From positions 310,001 through 374,000 of the forward strand of contig NZ_PVBN01000004.1 in NCBI RefSeq assembly GCF_002968635.1: a stretch of DNA of 64,000 nt, written 5' to 3'. Below are positions 16,452 through 25,323 of this stretch, piece by piece. The notes below the pieces were generated by a model. It was not told the DNA's origin. It made no database searches and was given only the letters and a program-made list of their open reading frames with translations. This stretch comes from Neorhizobium alkalisoli. Lineage in GTDB: Bacteria > Pseudomonadota > Alphaproteobacteria > Rhizobiales > Rhizobiaceae. Position 1 is the first letter of the stretch. Each line of letters starts with the position of its first letter. The translations under genes and the position numbers were made by a program.

Positions 16452-17261
16452 CTATTTCGAGAGCCCGAAGAACTCTCTCTTGTGTTCAGCCGACAGAAGC
16501 CGCAACCGCGACAGGTTCCTGAGGGTATTGACCGGCCGCTTGAGAGCGCCCCTGTTCAGGAAATACATGTCGATGAGGCTGGGCGCCTTGCTGTGCGATC
16601 CCTTGTGAGCGACGCGGTAGACGGCGCCCGGAAATGGTAGCGAGCTCAGTGGCGTCCCGCGTTCGGCCAAAGCCGGTGCTATGCGGACATGGCTGCCGAG
16701 CATATCCTTGATCCACTCGAGCGAAGCCTCCTCCGCGCTTGGCGGCAGTCCGTACAGATCGGAGCGAATGATCAGCGATGTCCCGCAATAGTGGCTGAAC
16801 TGGTCGCGGCCCAGCAGGAGACTGCCGCCATCGTCCCAGATATAGCCCTTGTCGATCGTCCAGCCGTTCTCGTTCTGGTGCTTTGAAACATACTCGACGA
16901 TACGAGAGCTTACGAAATCGTCATCATCGACGATCATGAAGAAGCGGCTTTCACGCGCATCGAGCATGCCCGCAAGCACTCGCCGGCCCTTGTCGGCACG
17001 GAAGGAGTCGAGAAAATCCGCCTCGGTCGCGTTACCTCGATCATGGATGTCGTTCGGCGGAAAATCCACCCACGTCACCGAGAACTTATCCGGCAGCACC
17101 GGAAGATCGGCGCCTCTGTTGGCGACAATTATTCCTCGCCAGTCACGGCTGGTCTGATTGGCGATCGAGGCAACGGTCTGCGTGAGGTTTTTCTTCAGCA
17201 GGCCCCAGTCGCGGGCGTTTTTCTGATGCCTCACAGGGATGATGAACGTTACAACACTCAT
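16452..17261 (-). CDS. family 2-like glycosyltransferase
   Basis: A 269-residue protein starting MSVVTFIIPVRHQKNARDW, with MIVDDDDFVSSRIVEYV (about 115-130) as the metal-binding DxD region of a GT-A glycosyltransferase and GYIWDDGGSLLLGRDQFS after it. No membrane helix. The start at 17261 has a GGAGG site upstream. Last gene of a flippase / pyruvyl transferase / glycosyltransferase operon, so a role in a surface polysaccharide or its decoration is likely; sugar specificity cannot be read. Confidence 0.82.
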   Translation of the reverse strand: MSVVTFIIPVRHQKNARDWGLLKKNLTQTVASIANQTSRDWRGIIVANRGADLPVLPDKFSVTWVDFPPNDIHDRGNATEADFLDSFRADKGRRVLAGMLDARESRFFMIVDDDDFVSSRIVEYVSKHQNENGWTIDKGYIWDDGGSLLLGRDQFSHYCGTSLIIRSDLYGLPPSAEEASLEWIKDMLGSHVRIAPALAERGTPLSSLPFPGAVYRVAHKGSHSKAPSLIDMYFLNRGALKRPVNTLRNLSRLRLLSAEHKREFFGLSK

Positions 17262-17292
17262 GACGGCCTCCGGTCCTTGTCTCTGGGCTGGG

Positions 17293-18291
17293 TCACGCTG
17301 CAATACCTGCCTGTTCCCGTGCCCATCGGATGCCGTCGTCGAGCGACGTTGCCTTGTAGGAGAGATCCGTGCCTCCTGAAAAAGCATTCATGAAACGCCG
17401 GATCTTTCCGTAATTGTTGTCGAGCACGGCATGGCGTCGCCCGATCAGCAGCGAGCAGATATGCACATGCAGGCGGTCTGTGACGATGGCCTTGCCGCGG
17501 GAAATCTGCCGGATACCGCGCTGGAAGCGGTTGTTGGCCGCCGCATCCAGTTTACGCAGCCGAATTTCGGAGGGGCTGAGATGCAGCAATGCTGATGCAG
17601 CACCAAGTGCCTTTGCAACGCGAACCTTGGAACGGTTCTCGGTAATCCAGTCTTCCTTCGGGATATCGGGATAGGCGGAGAAATCAACCGTTCCAACCTG
17701 CTCCTTGTCCTCACGGAGCATCGCAAGGACAGGGAATTGTGGCGCTTCGGGCTCTATGCTGCCGATGCAGAAGGCCATATCCGGGCACAGATACACCTGG
17801 CAGTCGAAATTTTCCTTGGCGAACTGAAACGATTCCTCGTCGCGCACCAGGAGCACGAAATTCCCATGCTTGCCGATCGCCCGCTTGCTTTGCTCCAGCC
17901 GCTCCGGAGACTTGTAGTGAATCGACTGCGGAAACTGGACGATCTGCCGGTGGGGAAACAGCTCCATGACGCGCTCCCGGAAATCCTGATGGAACACCCA
18001 TACGTCGCCGAAATTGCCGCCTCCGTGAATGAAGATCGGACCATTGGGGGCCGCGCTCGTGAGTTCGTCCGGTGAAAAATCGTCCGTCGTGCAGACATAG
18101 GCGGGCCGCTTTGCGTAGCGATCCCGCAGATAGGCCATCTCTCCCAGCCAGATCGCGGAATCCCCGCAATTCTTGATGTCGGGAAAGTCCAGTATCGCCA
18201 AAGGTTCATCAGGCTTGACGAATTGCTTCAGGCAATCGTGAGTTCTGTCCTGCAGTCTGGTGATGAGTTCGGATTGCTGTGCGCCGGGCAT
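17293..18291 (-). CDS. polysaccharide pyruvyl transferase family protein
   Basis: A 332-residue protein of the CsaB/ExoV-like pyruvyl transferase family, which adds pyruvate ketals to exopolysaccharide sugars. Diagnostic features are DFPDIKNCGDSAIWLGE (about 32-48), IFIHGGGNFGDVW (about 85-97), FPQSIHY, LCPDMAFCIG, and the late IVTDRLHVHICSLLIGRRHAVLDNNYGKI motif. ATG 18291 follows AGAGG. It sits 41 bp downstream of the flippase gene and 31 bp before the glycosyltransferase. Resembles the exoT-exoW-exoV set of succinoglycan loci, but in different order. Confidence 0.9.
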   Translation of the reverse strand: MPGAQQSELITRLQDRTHDCLKQFVKPDEPLAILDFPDIKNCGDSAIWLGEMAYLRDRYAKRPAYVCTTDDFSPDELTSAAPNGPIFIHGGGNFGDVWVFHQDFRERVMELFPHRQIVQFPQSIHYKSPERLEQSKRAIGKHGNFVLLVRDEESFQFAKENFDCQVYLCPDMAFCIGSIEPEAPQFPVLAMLREDKEQVGTVDFSAYPDIPKEDWITENRSKVRVAKALGAASALLHLSPSEIRLRKLDAAANNRFQRGIRQISRGKAIVTDRLHVHICSLLIGRRHAVLDNNYGKIRRFMNAFSGGTDLSYKATSLDDGIRWAREQAGIAA

Positions 18292-18332
18292 CGTGCCTCT
18301 CTTTCGAAAGTTGTAATGAAACAAGCCTCTGA

Positions 18333-19814
18333 TCAGGCGTGACTGACTTTGGAGATCACCTTGGAGGCGATTCTTCTTATTTCGGTCTCAGGACCGTTTG
18401 GACGGTCCATGACCAGCCAAAGAACGATACTGGAGGCGCAATAGAGAAGGCCTCCAAGGCAGATGAGGATGGCGAGCTGCAGAGCCAGCGCCATCGGCGC
18501 GGTCTCGACCCCCATATGCCGGTGAGCAAGCAAGACGCCGGCGGCCATGACGGCCGAGCTCGCGAGCGCCCTGAAATTCGCCCATAGTTGTGCCGCGACC
18601 GAAACATTGATGAAGCGCTTCACGATGATCATGTTGACGAAAGCGCTGAAGAGACCGGTGAGCACCCGGCTCACGATCAGCCCCGGAAGGCCCCAGAACA
18701 CCAGGCCGATGGTAATCACCGGGACCCGCACGAGAAGCATCTGCGTATCGCGGATAAACAGGGTGCGGGTATGTCCGAGCGCCATGCCGAGCGGCTGGTT
18801 GAGAGAGCCCAGCGTCTGCAACGCGTAGACCGACGAGAGCGCCTGGATGATGAAGATCACCGGAAGCCACTTTTCGCCGAGCACGAGCCTGACGAGGGGA
18901 TCTGCAACGACCGCCATACCGATGCCGGCAGGCAAGGCAACGGCCGTCAGGAGCGCCTGCGCCCGCTGATAGGCCGCCGCCAGACGATAGGGATCGTGGC
19001 GGACATTGGCGAATCCGGGATAGATGGTCGCGGTCAGCGGTGCCGTCGCCTCACGCGTCGGCGTCATCGCAAGCTGGCCGCCGAGCGAATAATAGCCGAG
19101 CGCGGAGCCGTTCAGCAGCTTGCCGATGAGCAGGTAGTCGAACCGCCAGTTGAGCGTGTTGACGATCTGTCCGGCTGTGATCCACACGGAGAACGAAAAG
19201 AACTCCCGCATATGGGAAAAGGTTATGCGGGGACGGAACGGCATGACCAGATAAGAGGTCAAAACGTTCGTCGCCTGCATCACCAACGTGCCTACTACAA
19301 GCGCCCAATAGCTGTGATAGATGACAGCTATGGCGACGGTCGCGACAAATCCGGCGACTTTCTGAGCGACGTTCAATACGAACTCCTGCCAGAAAATCAG
19401 CTCCCGCTGGAGCATGATCCTGCGCGGATTGGCAAGGCCGTTGATCAGGAGGCTGAGACTGAGCGCGAGGAGAACGCCGAACAGACGCGGTTCCTCGTAG
19501 AGGACGGATGCCGGATAGGCGAATGCGGCGAAGAGAAGGCACAATATCAGGCCGCGCGTCGCAGCCAATGTCCATGCCGCGCTGAAATGGGATTCTCCCG
19601 GATCTTCATGCCGGATGAGCGCTTCGCCGAGCGAAAGCTCGGTCACCGTCGTGATGATGGCGAGCATGGTTGTCGCAAGCGCCACCACGCCAAAATCCGA
19701 GGGCAGAAGATACCAGGCCAGGATAATGGTGCTGAGCGTCGACAATCCATTGACGATGACCCTCGAAAGGGTGACCCAGAGACTTCCCGTCACCAACCGG
19801 TCAGCAATGCTCAT
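18333..19814 (-). CDS. Wzx-like oligosaccharide flippase (ExoT/WzxC type)
   Basis: A 493-residue polytopic protein of the polysaccharide transporter family that flips lipid-linked repeat units. The N-terminus ADRLVTGSLWVTLSRVIVNGLSTLSTIILAWYLLPSDFGVVALA is typical, with about 12-14 hydrophobic segments and the family's EEPRLFGVLLALSLSLLINGLANPRR loop. Start at 19814 chosen for the MSIADR family start. First gene of the leftward operon; its upstream 600 bp contain no clear gene. The donor substrate is not known. Confidence 0.88.
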   Translation of the reverse strand: MSIADRLVTGSLWVTLSRVIVNGLSTLSTIILAWYLLPSDFGVVALATTMLAIITTVTELSLGEALIRHEDPGESHFSAAWTLAATRGLILCLLFAAFAYPASVLYEEPRLFGVLLALSLSLLINGLANPRRIMLQRELIFWQEFVLNVAQKVAGFVATVAIAVIYHSYWALVVGTLVMQATNVLTSYLVMPFRPRITFSHMREFFSFSVWITAGQIVNTLNWRFDYLLIGKLLNGSALGYYSLGGQLAMTPTREATAPLTATIYPGFANVRHDPYRLAAAYQRAQALLTAVALPAGIGMAVVADPLVRLVLGEKWLPVIFIIQALSSVYALQTLGSLNQPLGMALGHTRTLFIRDTQMLLVRVPVITIGLVFWGLPGLIVSRVLTGLFSAFVNMIIVKRFINVSVAAQLWANFRALASSAVMAAGVLLAHRHMGVETAPMALALQLAILICLGGLLYCASSIVLWLVMDRPNGPETEIRRIASKVISKVSHA

Positions 19815-20417
19815 GGCCGGCCCCCTCGATGCAATGTCGGGCATAGGTCATTCCATAGCCACCCTTTTTCGCGCAGGTTTTTGGCTCCTTTTCGAGCCGC
19901 GGGCTGACACGGCTACGCGAGGCGGCCGCAATCAGTCGATGTCGCTTGTACGATGCGCAAGCTCTTCCTGGTGAACCGCGTCCAGAAGACACGGGTTGCC
20001 TGTTGGGCACTACGGTCATTGAGCCCCCTATCTACAATCTCCTCCCTGATGGAATTTGCCACGGCTTGCGTGACTGACGACGATCGCCCCCTCCGACGGG
20101 TGATATAGTGGAGCCAAAAGCCAAGGCTAGAGGTCCGTCATCAACTCCTTGGCTGCGAATAATGTTGGTTTTGTGGAGCACGGTGGGCAAGTGCGGACGT
20201 CGTGTGGCGAGGTCGGGCGCGAAAGCCGGCAACCACCGCGCGCCCTGTTGCTGTGTCGGGTTCGTGGGGTCATGTCTCTCCGAGCCTTCCGATTTCAGAA
20301 AATCAATTGCGCACCGAACAAGATGACTGGAAACTGCCATGTTATTGTGACGTCGCTATCTCTAAGGCCGCCTCGGAATGGCGTTCGGCTGCGGCCTATT
20401 TGCACCGGAGTTTCAAA
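19815..20417. other. 603-bp intergenic stretch
   Basis: Must contain the promoter of the leftward polysaccharide operon. Short open frames on both strands have no recognisable motif, good ribosome site or family resemblance. I see no repeat or terminator here. Confidence 0.5.
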
Positions 20418-20630
20418 ATGGCAGTCGTTCAGGAAGAACCTTCGATCGCGGTCCCCTCGCATCCCGAGGAAATCAAGTCGATTTTTGAGCTGCGTGTGGG
20501 GAAAAACATCACCTTGCAAGGCAGCGCCAGAATAACACCCATTGGCGTCATCAGCACCGGAATCGCAGTCGCCGCCATGGCGCTTGCCCTCGGTTATCTT
20601 GCCTCGTCAATGCGGCGGCGCGGGAGGTAG
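20418..20630 (+). CDS. small hypothetical membrane protein
   Basis: A 70-residue protein: a hydrophilic first 40 residues (MAVVQEEPSIAVPSHPEEIKS..) and one C-terminal hydrophobic helix (GVISTGIAVAAMALALGYLAS) ending in a basic SMRRRGR tail, which predicts the C-terminus on the cytoplasmic side. No family recognised and the ribosome-binding site is weak. It lies between the polysaccharide operon and a chimeric gene region and may not be functional. Confidence 0.4.
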   Translation: MAVVQEEPSIAVPSHPEEIKSIFELRVGKNITLQGSARITPIGVISTGIAVAAMALALGYLASSMRRRGR

Positions 20631-20684
20631 GTAGTAGGCGCTAGCCGAGCCTGTCGGCTGCGGGGAAGAAAATGGTGCCCCAGC

Positions 20685-21323
20685 GTGGATGAAACTAATA
20701 CCTACGCTTCCAACCTGGGCACTCTGGTATTTCAGCCGTCGTTTCGCATCAGCTTCCGAGAGTATCCGGAGCCTGCCGAACCACTCGGACCGTTCGCTCG
20801 ACTGCACCGCGGCGGTCCTGCAAAAAAAGAAGCGCTCTCAGATATCCGTCTCGAAGACATGGAGGGTTACGGCGAAGCCAAGGAGTGGGGCCTTGAACTG
20901 GCGCGCGGGGACGATCTCTTGGGAGGATGTCGACAAGGGAGTGCTGCTATCCGGTCCGCCGGGGACGGGGAAAACAATGTTCGCCCGCGCTCTCGCGGCC
21001 TCACCAGAGATGCCCTGCGCGTGCTCGAAGGGAAGTGGAAGATCGTGATCATCTGCCAACTCTTCGGGGCCAAAGTCCCGCTCCGATTTTCCCAGCTGGA
21101 GAAGCGGGTTGAAGGCGTAAACCAGAAGATGCTTATCCAGCAACTGAAAGAACTGGAGAAAGACGGCATCGTCACGAGGACGGTTTACCCCCAGGTTCCG
21201 CCAAGGGTCGAGTATGCGCTGAGTGAGATGGGAATCGCACTGGGTCCATCCATGGCGGAACTGATTGACTGGGCCTTTATGCGACGTGACCAGCGTAACG
21301 GGACGCCGCAGGACCCCGCCTGA
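20685..21323 (+). CDS. HxlR-type winged-helix regulator, abnormal N-terminus
   Basis: Only the last ~106 codons (from about 21006) are HxlR-like: RDALRVLEGKWKIVIICQLF, LRFSQLEKRVEGVNQKMLIQQLKELEKDGIVTRTVYPQVPPRVEYALSEMG. HxlR proteins normally start about 10-20 residues before the GKW motif with a cysteine near it; here that start is absent and the frame runs back 107 codons into sequence related in part to an AAA+ ATPase. Either the HxlR gene was truncated and fused, or a non-ATG start near 21000 is used. DNA-binding domain looks intact; regulated genes unknown. Confidence 0.6.
   Translation: MDETNTYASNLGTLVFQPSFRISFREYPEPAEPLGPFARLHRGGPAKKEALSDIRLEDMEGYGEAKEWGLELARGDDLLGGCRQGSAAIRSAGDGENNVRPRSRGLTRDALRVLEGKWKIVIICQLFGAKVPLRFSQLEKRVEGVNQKMLIQQLKELEKDGIVTRTVYPQVPPRVEYALSEMGIALGPSMAELIDWAFMRRDQRNGTPQDPA
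20829..21003 (+). pseudogene. AAA+ ATPase fragment with frameshift
   Basis: Two adjacent frames read parts of one AAA+ ATPase. Frame one (20835-20906) gives RLEDMEGYGEAKEWGLELAR. Frame two (20899-21003) gives WRAGTISWEDVDKGVLLSGPPGTGKTMFARALA with an intact Walker A motif. Similarity stops at about 21003, exactly where HxlR similarity begins. The rest of the ATPase is absent, so this is a remnant left by a deletion that joined two genes. Confidence 0.65.
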
Positions 21324-21358
21324 GCGGCTCGATCGTATCGCGTTTGGACGATGATCCA

Positions 21359-22774
21359 TTACCGCGTGGCGCGATCATCCGGTTCCCGTTCCTGGAAGAA
21401 CATCCGGCGAGGAAGAACGGCCGCCGCTGTGAGGACACCGTAGGCGAGGGCTCCGAGCGCCACCATCTGGAACAGGGTGCCGAGGCTTACACCAAACCAG
21501 AGAACTGCCGACCACCCCACAAAGGCGGCGATGATCATTCTCACGGTTCCGGCAAGTACGGGAAGAAGCACGCGCTTCGCCCCTTGGCTGGCGAAATAGA
21601 GTGCCAATCCTAGTCCAATCGCCCCGTAGGCGGGTGCCACGGTTCGCAGATAGAGAGAGCCCATTTCCTGCACAGTTTGGTCGGTCGTGAAAAGGCCCAT
21701 CCAGATGTCCGGAAAGAGCGCGGCGGCGAGGCCGATGATCTGTGTGATTCCAAATGCAATACCGGCGCCAACCCATGCGACCCGGCGCGCGCGCTCGATC
21801 CGACTGGCGCCGATGTTGATGCCGACCATGGTGACGATAGCTGTTCCAAGGCCGAAGATGATAGGGATCTGAAGGTAGTCAAGGCGCGAAGCAATACCAA
21901 ATCCGGCGATCGCGTCAGCGCCAAAGTGGCCAACGGCAGCGGTGACGAAGGTGACCGTGAGATTGACCTGAGCCGTACCGACCGCAGAAGGGAGGCCGAC
22001 CCCCAGTATTTCCCTGAACAGTCGGCTCTGCAGCGGAACAATTCTGAGTTTCAGCGGGCTTCGTGACGACCGCAGGTAAAGTGCAAGCACAAGCGCCGCG
22101 AGCAGATAATATATGAACACTGCAGCGCCGCCGCCAGCCACACCGAGCTGCGGAAAAGGCCCCCAGCCGAAGATCAGAGGCGGCGACAATGCGAACAGGA
22201 TTCCGGCTCCCGAAATGATCACAAGGGCCGGGACGTTTACGTTCCCGGCACCGCGGAGGGCCGCTGACAGCAGCGCCGTGATCCAGATGGGGATAGAGCC
22301 TGCGAACACGATCCCCGAGTAGGTGAGGGCTGCCGTAAGGGTCGCTCCTGTCCCGCCCATCGACTGGTAGAGGATCGGTCCAAAAAGGAATGCAGCGACC
22401 GAGAAGATGGCTCCGAATGCGATGGCGAGAATGATCGAATGCCAGACAAGTCCATTGGCATCGGCGTGGCGATTGGCTCCCAAGGCACGTGCGATGGCCG
22501 AGGAAACGCCCCCGCCAATGCCGCCGTTCGACATCATCTGCATCAGCATGAGCACCGGGAAGACGAGGGTAGCGCCTGCCAGTGCCTCCGTGCCGAGGAA
22601 ACTGATGAAGTAGGTCTCGGCGACCCCGACAAGTGTCTGAACCACAAGGACGACAACGGTGGGCAATGCCAGCCGGAGCAGCGCAGGTGTGATCGGGCCA
22701 TCCAGAACTCCCGGAGGGGCCGTCCGCGAGGCTTTCAGGGCGGATGCATCCGTCGGCTGGGACGCGTCGGTCAT
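21359..22774 (-). CDS. MATE family efflux transporter
   Basis: A 471-residue, 12-helix multidrug/toxin extrusion antiporter. Helix 1-2 region LALPTVVVLVVQTLVGVAETYFISFLGTEALAGATLVFPV, the GGIGGGVSSAIARALGANR loop (about 85-105) and the second-half GVGLPSAVGTAQVNLTVTFVTAAVG plus GINIGASRIERARRVAW repeat are typical. Probably exports organic cations or dyes coupled to Na+ or H+. It diverges from a MarR regulator; their intergenic region holds a 50-bp block nearly the same as the one before the RND pump genes. Confidence 0.92.
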   Translation of the reverse strand: MTDASQPTDASALKASRTAPPGVLDGPITPALLRLALPTVVVLVVQTLVGVAETYFISFLGTEALAGATLVFPVLMLMQMMSNGGIGGGVSSAIARALGANRHADANGLVWHSIILAIAFGAIFSVAAFLFGPILYQSMGGTGATLTAALTYSGIVFAGSIPIWITALLSAALRGAGNVNVPALVIISGAGILFALSPPLIFGWGPFPQLGVAGGGAAVFIYYLLAALVLALYLRSSRSPLKLRIVPLQSRLFREILGVGLPSAVGTAQVNLTVTFVTAAVGHFGADAIAGFGIASRLDYLQIPIIFGLGTAIVTMVGINIGASRIERARRVAWVGAGIAFGITQIIGLAAALFPDIWMGLFTTDQTVQEMGSLYLRTVAPAYGAIGLGLALYFASQGAKRVLLPVLAGTVRMIIAAFVGWSAVLWFGVSLGTLFQMVALGALAYGVLTAAAVLPRRMFFQEREPDDRATR

Positions 22775-22914
22775 TGGTAGTCCTTATGGCGGTTCGCGGC
22801 TTCGATGTGAGACTTCCAGCAACTCATGATGCCGTTATCGCGGATATCTCGAGCGAGCTCTTCCCCGGCATTGGCGCGTGTGAGGCGAGACCGGAGTTTG
22901 GTGTCCCTTGACGA

Positions 22915-22964
22915 TAGATTTCGTTTAACATCTAAATCATACATAGAGGTTATACGCAATCTAA
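22915..22964. promoter_or_regulatory. shared operator block, copy 1 (MATE/MarR)
   Basis: Begins TAGAT-N10-ATCTA (22915-22934) and ends GCAATCTAA. Ungapped comparison with 25946-25995 gives 38 of 50 identical positions, including 17 of 20 in the first dyad. It lies between divergent MATE and MarR genes. Confidence 0.7.
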
Positions 22965-23001
22965 AAAATCATGGTTCAGACGCTTGCCCGGGGCCGAATA
23001 A

Positions 23002-23505
23002 ATGTCCAAACCCACATCATCCGGTCGGGAATCGATCAGAGACGAAGCCACCAACAGCCCGGTTGCCGAAAACCTTTGTTTTGTTCTTCAACGGACGTAC
23101 CGCGCCATCTCTCGGCGGGCCGACACGACGTTGCGTGCGGCAGGACTGACTGCGGAGCAGAGCTTGCTGCTTGCCGCAATTGCCGAGGCAGGCTCCCCAC
23201 GAGCCGCTGATCTCTCCCAGGTTCTCGGCCTCAATCCCTCTACGATTGCTACTAACCTCAAGCCCCTGGTAAGACGGAACTGGGTGACTGTGCGGGTGGA
23301 TGTTGGTGACCGCAGAGCAAGGAGACTTTTCCTTACCGGCGACGGGAGCGAGCGGCTCAAGATGGCACTCAAACATCTTCAGGAATTCGAAGAGGCATTG
23401 GCAATGCAGATGGGCGGGGACACGCAATATTCGTTGCGTTTGCCATACGCTCGGCCAACTGACCTCAGCATGCCTTTGATACGTTGGCCGTCCAACCCAG
23501 GATAG
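23002..23505 (+). CDS. MarR-family regulator
   Basis: A 167-residue winged-helix regulator. ENLCFVLQRTYRAISRRADTTLRAAGLTAEQSLLLAAIAEAGSPRAADLSQVLGLNPSTIATNLKPLVRRNWVTVRVDVGDRRARRLFLTGDGSERL covers the dimer helix, HTH and wing (about 24-120, with the family DxRD-like GDRRAR wing). After ALAMQMGG the last ~30 residues (YSLRLPYARPTDLSMPLIRWP) do not look like a MarR C-terminal helix, so the end may have been altered by a frameshift. Divergent from MATE; likely regulates it. Confidence 0.82.
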   Translation: MSKPTSSGRESIRDEATNSPVAENLCFVLQRTYRAISRRADTTLRAAGLTAEQSLLLAAIAEAGSPRAADLSQVLGLNPSTIATNLKPLVRRNWVTVRVDVGDRRARRLFLTGDGSERLKMALKHLQEFEEALAMQMGGDTQYSLRLPYARPTDLSMPLIRWPSNPG

Positions 23506-23525
23506 TCATCGGTCTCACCCATCAC

Positions 23526-23702
23526 TTATGCGCCCGTCTTCAAGCGGGAACCCTTCGCGGGGAGAGCCTTGCAGCTCGGCCGCAACGGTTTCAACCTGGA
23601 TAGTCGCTTCTCCAGCCCGACCATATAATCCCCGTGCAAGTCATCGATGCCTGAGAGTGCCTGTTCCCACAGTCGCCATTTTTCTCGAAACTTCTTCAGC
23701 AT
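23526..23702 (-). CDS. small hypothetical protein
   Basis: About 58 residues starting MLKKFREKWRLWEQALSGIDDLHGDYMVGLEKRLSRL, an amphipathic, possibly coiled-coil helix of the kind seen in small rhizobial proteins. The downstream part (KPLRPSCKALPAKGSRLKTGA) looks less ordered. The frame is open 11 codons upstream. No function can be assigned, and expression is uncertain because there is no convincing ribosome site. Confidence 0.4.
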   Translation of the reverse strand: MLKKFREKWRLWEQALSGIDDLHGDYMVGLEKRLSRLKPLRPSCKALPAKGSRLKTGA

Positions 23703-23892
23703 CCGGAGCTGTCCTCGCGTTCGATCATGTTTCAATAGATGCCAGCCGATGCGGCCTTATCTGGGATGGTCACCGGATCACCGAGACCTCGGCCAAATCG
23801 AGCCCCTTACAGGATCCGAACCGCCATTTCCTCTTCGAATGGGCCACTCGGAAAAGGTCGCAGCCAGAGAAGGATGGGTCGCCAGCGCTTCC

Positions 23893-25158
23893 TTATGTCC
23901 AGCGCCTGAACAAAGCGCTGGCATTGACCCCGCCGAAGCCGAAGCCATTGGATATCGCGTATTCCATCTCTAAGCGTCGCGCGTCGTTTGCAACGAAATC
24001 AATTCCTTCGGCTTCCGGGTCCGGCGCGTTCAGGTTCAGCGTAGGCGGTGCGATCTGGTTTCTAAGCGCCAGAATCGTGAAGATGGCTTCCAGCCCTCCG
24101 GCGGCGCCGAGAAGGTGTCCTGTCGCCGATTTCGTGCCGCTGACAGCGATTGTTCTGTCGGAACCGAAAACACTCTTGATGGCCCTGATTTCACCGAGAT
24201 CTCCTACGGGCGTGGAGGTGGCGTGTGCGTTCAAGTGGCCAATTTCCCTCCGGGCTACTCCCGCCTGCGCGATGGCTATCTCCATGGCTCGGCGCGCCCC
24301 ATTTCCGTCTTCGGGACCGGACGTAACGTGATGGGCGTCGGCTGTCGTGCCGTATCCAACGAGTTCGGCAAGTGGAGCAGCGCCGCGGGCAAGCGCATGG
24401 CTCAGGGATTCAATCACCAGGATTCCGGCTCCTTCGCCCATAACGAAGCCGTCACGTTTCGCATCGAAAGGGCGCGATGCCTGGCCCGGTGTTTCGTTGA
24501 AGCCGGTGGAAAGAGATCGGGCTGCTGCAAAACCACCGAGACTGACGATGTTCATGCAGGCTTCCGTTCCGCCGCAGATGGCAATGTCTGCTTCGTTCGA
24601 CCGGATCAGCCTGGCGGCATCGCCGATTGCCTGAACACCGGCTGCGCATGCTGTGACCGGCGCGCCGAGGGGGCCCTTGAAACCGAAGCGGATCGAAACC
24701 TGACCCGCTGCGAGGTTGACGAGAAACGACGGCACGGTGAAGGGCGAAAGACGACGGACACCGCGTTGGTCGACCGTGCGGACCGCCTCGGTGATTGCCG
24801 GAAAGCCGCCGATGCCCGAAGCAATGATCGTCGCGGTTCGCAGTCGGTCACCGTTCGAAACCGGCTTCCAGTTCGCCTGGGCAAGCGCCTCTTCGGCGGC
24901 CGCCAGTGCGAAGATGATGAAGCGGTCCACCTTGCGCTGATCCTTCGGAGCCATGACTGTATCCGGATCGAAACCGCCTTCCGGGTCTTCGGCGACAGAG
25001 GGCACCACTCCACCTATTTTTGACGGGAGATCTCCGACGACATCGTCGCCCAACCGACGGATGCCACTCTTACCCGCGAGAAGACGCGACCAGGAGACAT
25101 CGACGTTCGATCCAAGGGGGCTGATCGCTCCCATTCCTGTAACAACGATACGACGCAT
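23893..25158 (-). CDS. fabF: beta-ketoacyl-ACP synthase II-like (accessory FabF)
   Basis: Condensing enzyme of 421 residues joining malonyl-ACP to an acyl chain. MRRIVVTGMGAISPLGSNVD is the classic FabF start. The catalytic triad is present: Cys in VTACAAGVQAIGDA (about 166), His in NAHATSTPVGDLGE (about 305) and His in SGTKSATGHLLGAAG (about 340), with a final NGFGFGGVNASALF. Likely an accessory copy, since it is not with fabD/acpP genes but inside an efflux island; a role in membrane lipid remodelling or specialised fatty acids is possible but unproven. Confidence 0.9.
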   Translation of the reverse strand: MRRIVVTGMGAISPLGSNVDVSWSRLLAGKSGIRRLGDDVVGDLPSKIGGVVPSVAEDPEGGFDPDTVMAPKDQRKVDRFIIFALAAAEEALAQANWKPVSNGDRLRTATIIASGIGGFPAITEAVRTVDQRGVRRLSPFTVPSFLVNLAAGQVSIRFGFKGPLGAPVTACAAGVQAIGDAARLIRSNEADIAICGGTEACMNIVSLGGFAAARSLSTGFNETPGQASRPFDAKRDGFVMGEGAGILVIESLSHALARGAAPLAELVGYGTTADAHHVTSGPEDGNGARRAMEIAIAQAGVARREIGHLNAHATSTPVGDLGEIRAIKSVFGSDRTIAVSGTKSATGHLLGAAGGLEAIFTILALRNQIAPPTLNLNAPDPEAEGIDFVANDARRLEMEYAISNGFGFGGVNASALFRRWT

Positions 25159-25323
25159 TGCTTTTCCGCCTGTTTTCTCATGAAATTGGCATGGCCAGAA
25201 GTGCCGGCGGCGCTGTAGCCGAGGGTTCTCACGCATGCAGTTTGCGAGGGATCGAAGCGCGCTATTCGCCCACACACTCGGGTGGTTGGATTACCGGGCG
25301 ACTGGGAACCGCCGCCAGATGAT

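Noticed and set aside
22771..22959. 62-codon minus-strand frame overlapping the MATE start by 4 bp
   Set aside because: It covers the shared operator block, has no ribosome site and no family resemblance; the regulatory reading explains the sequence better.
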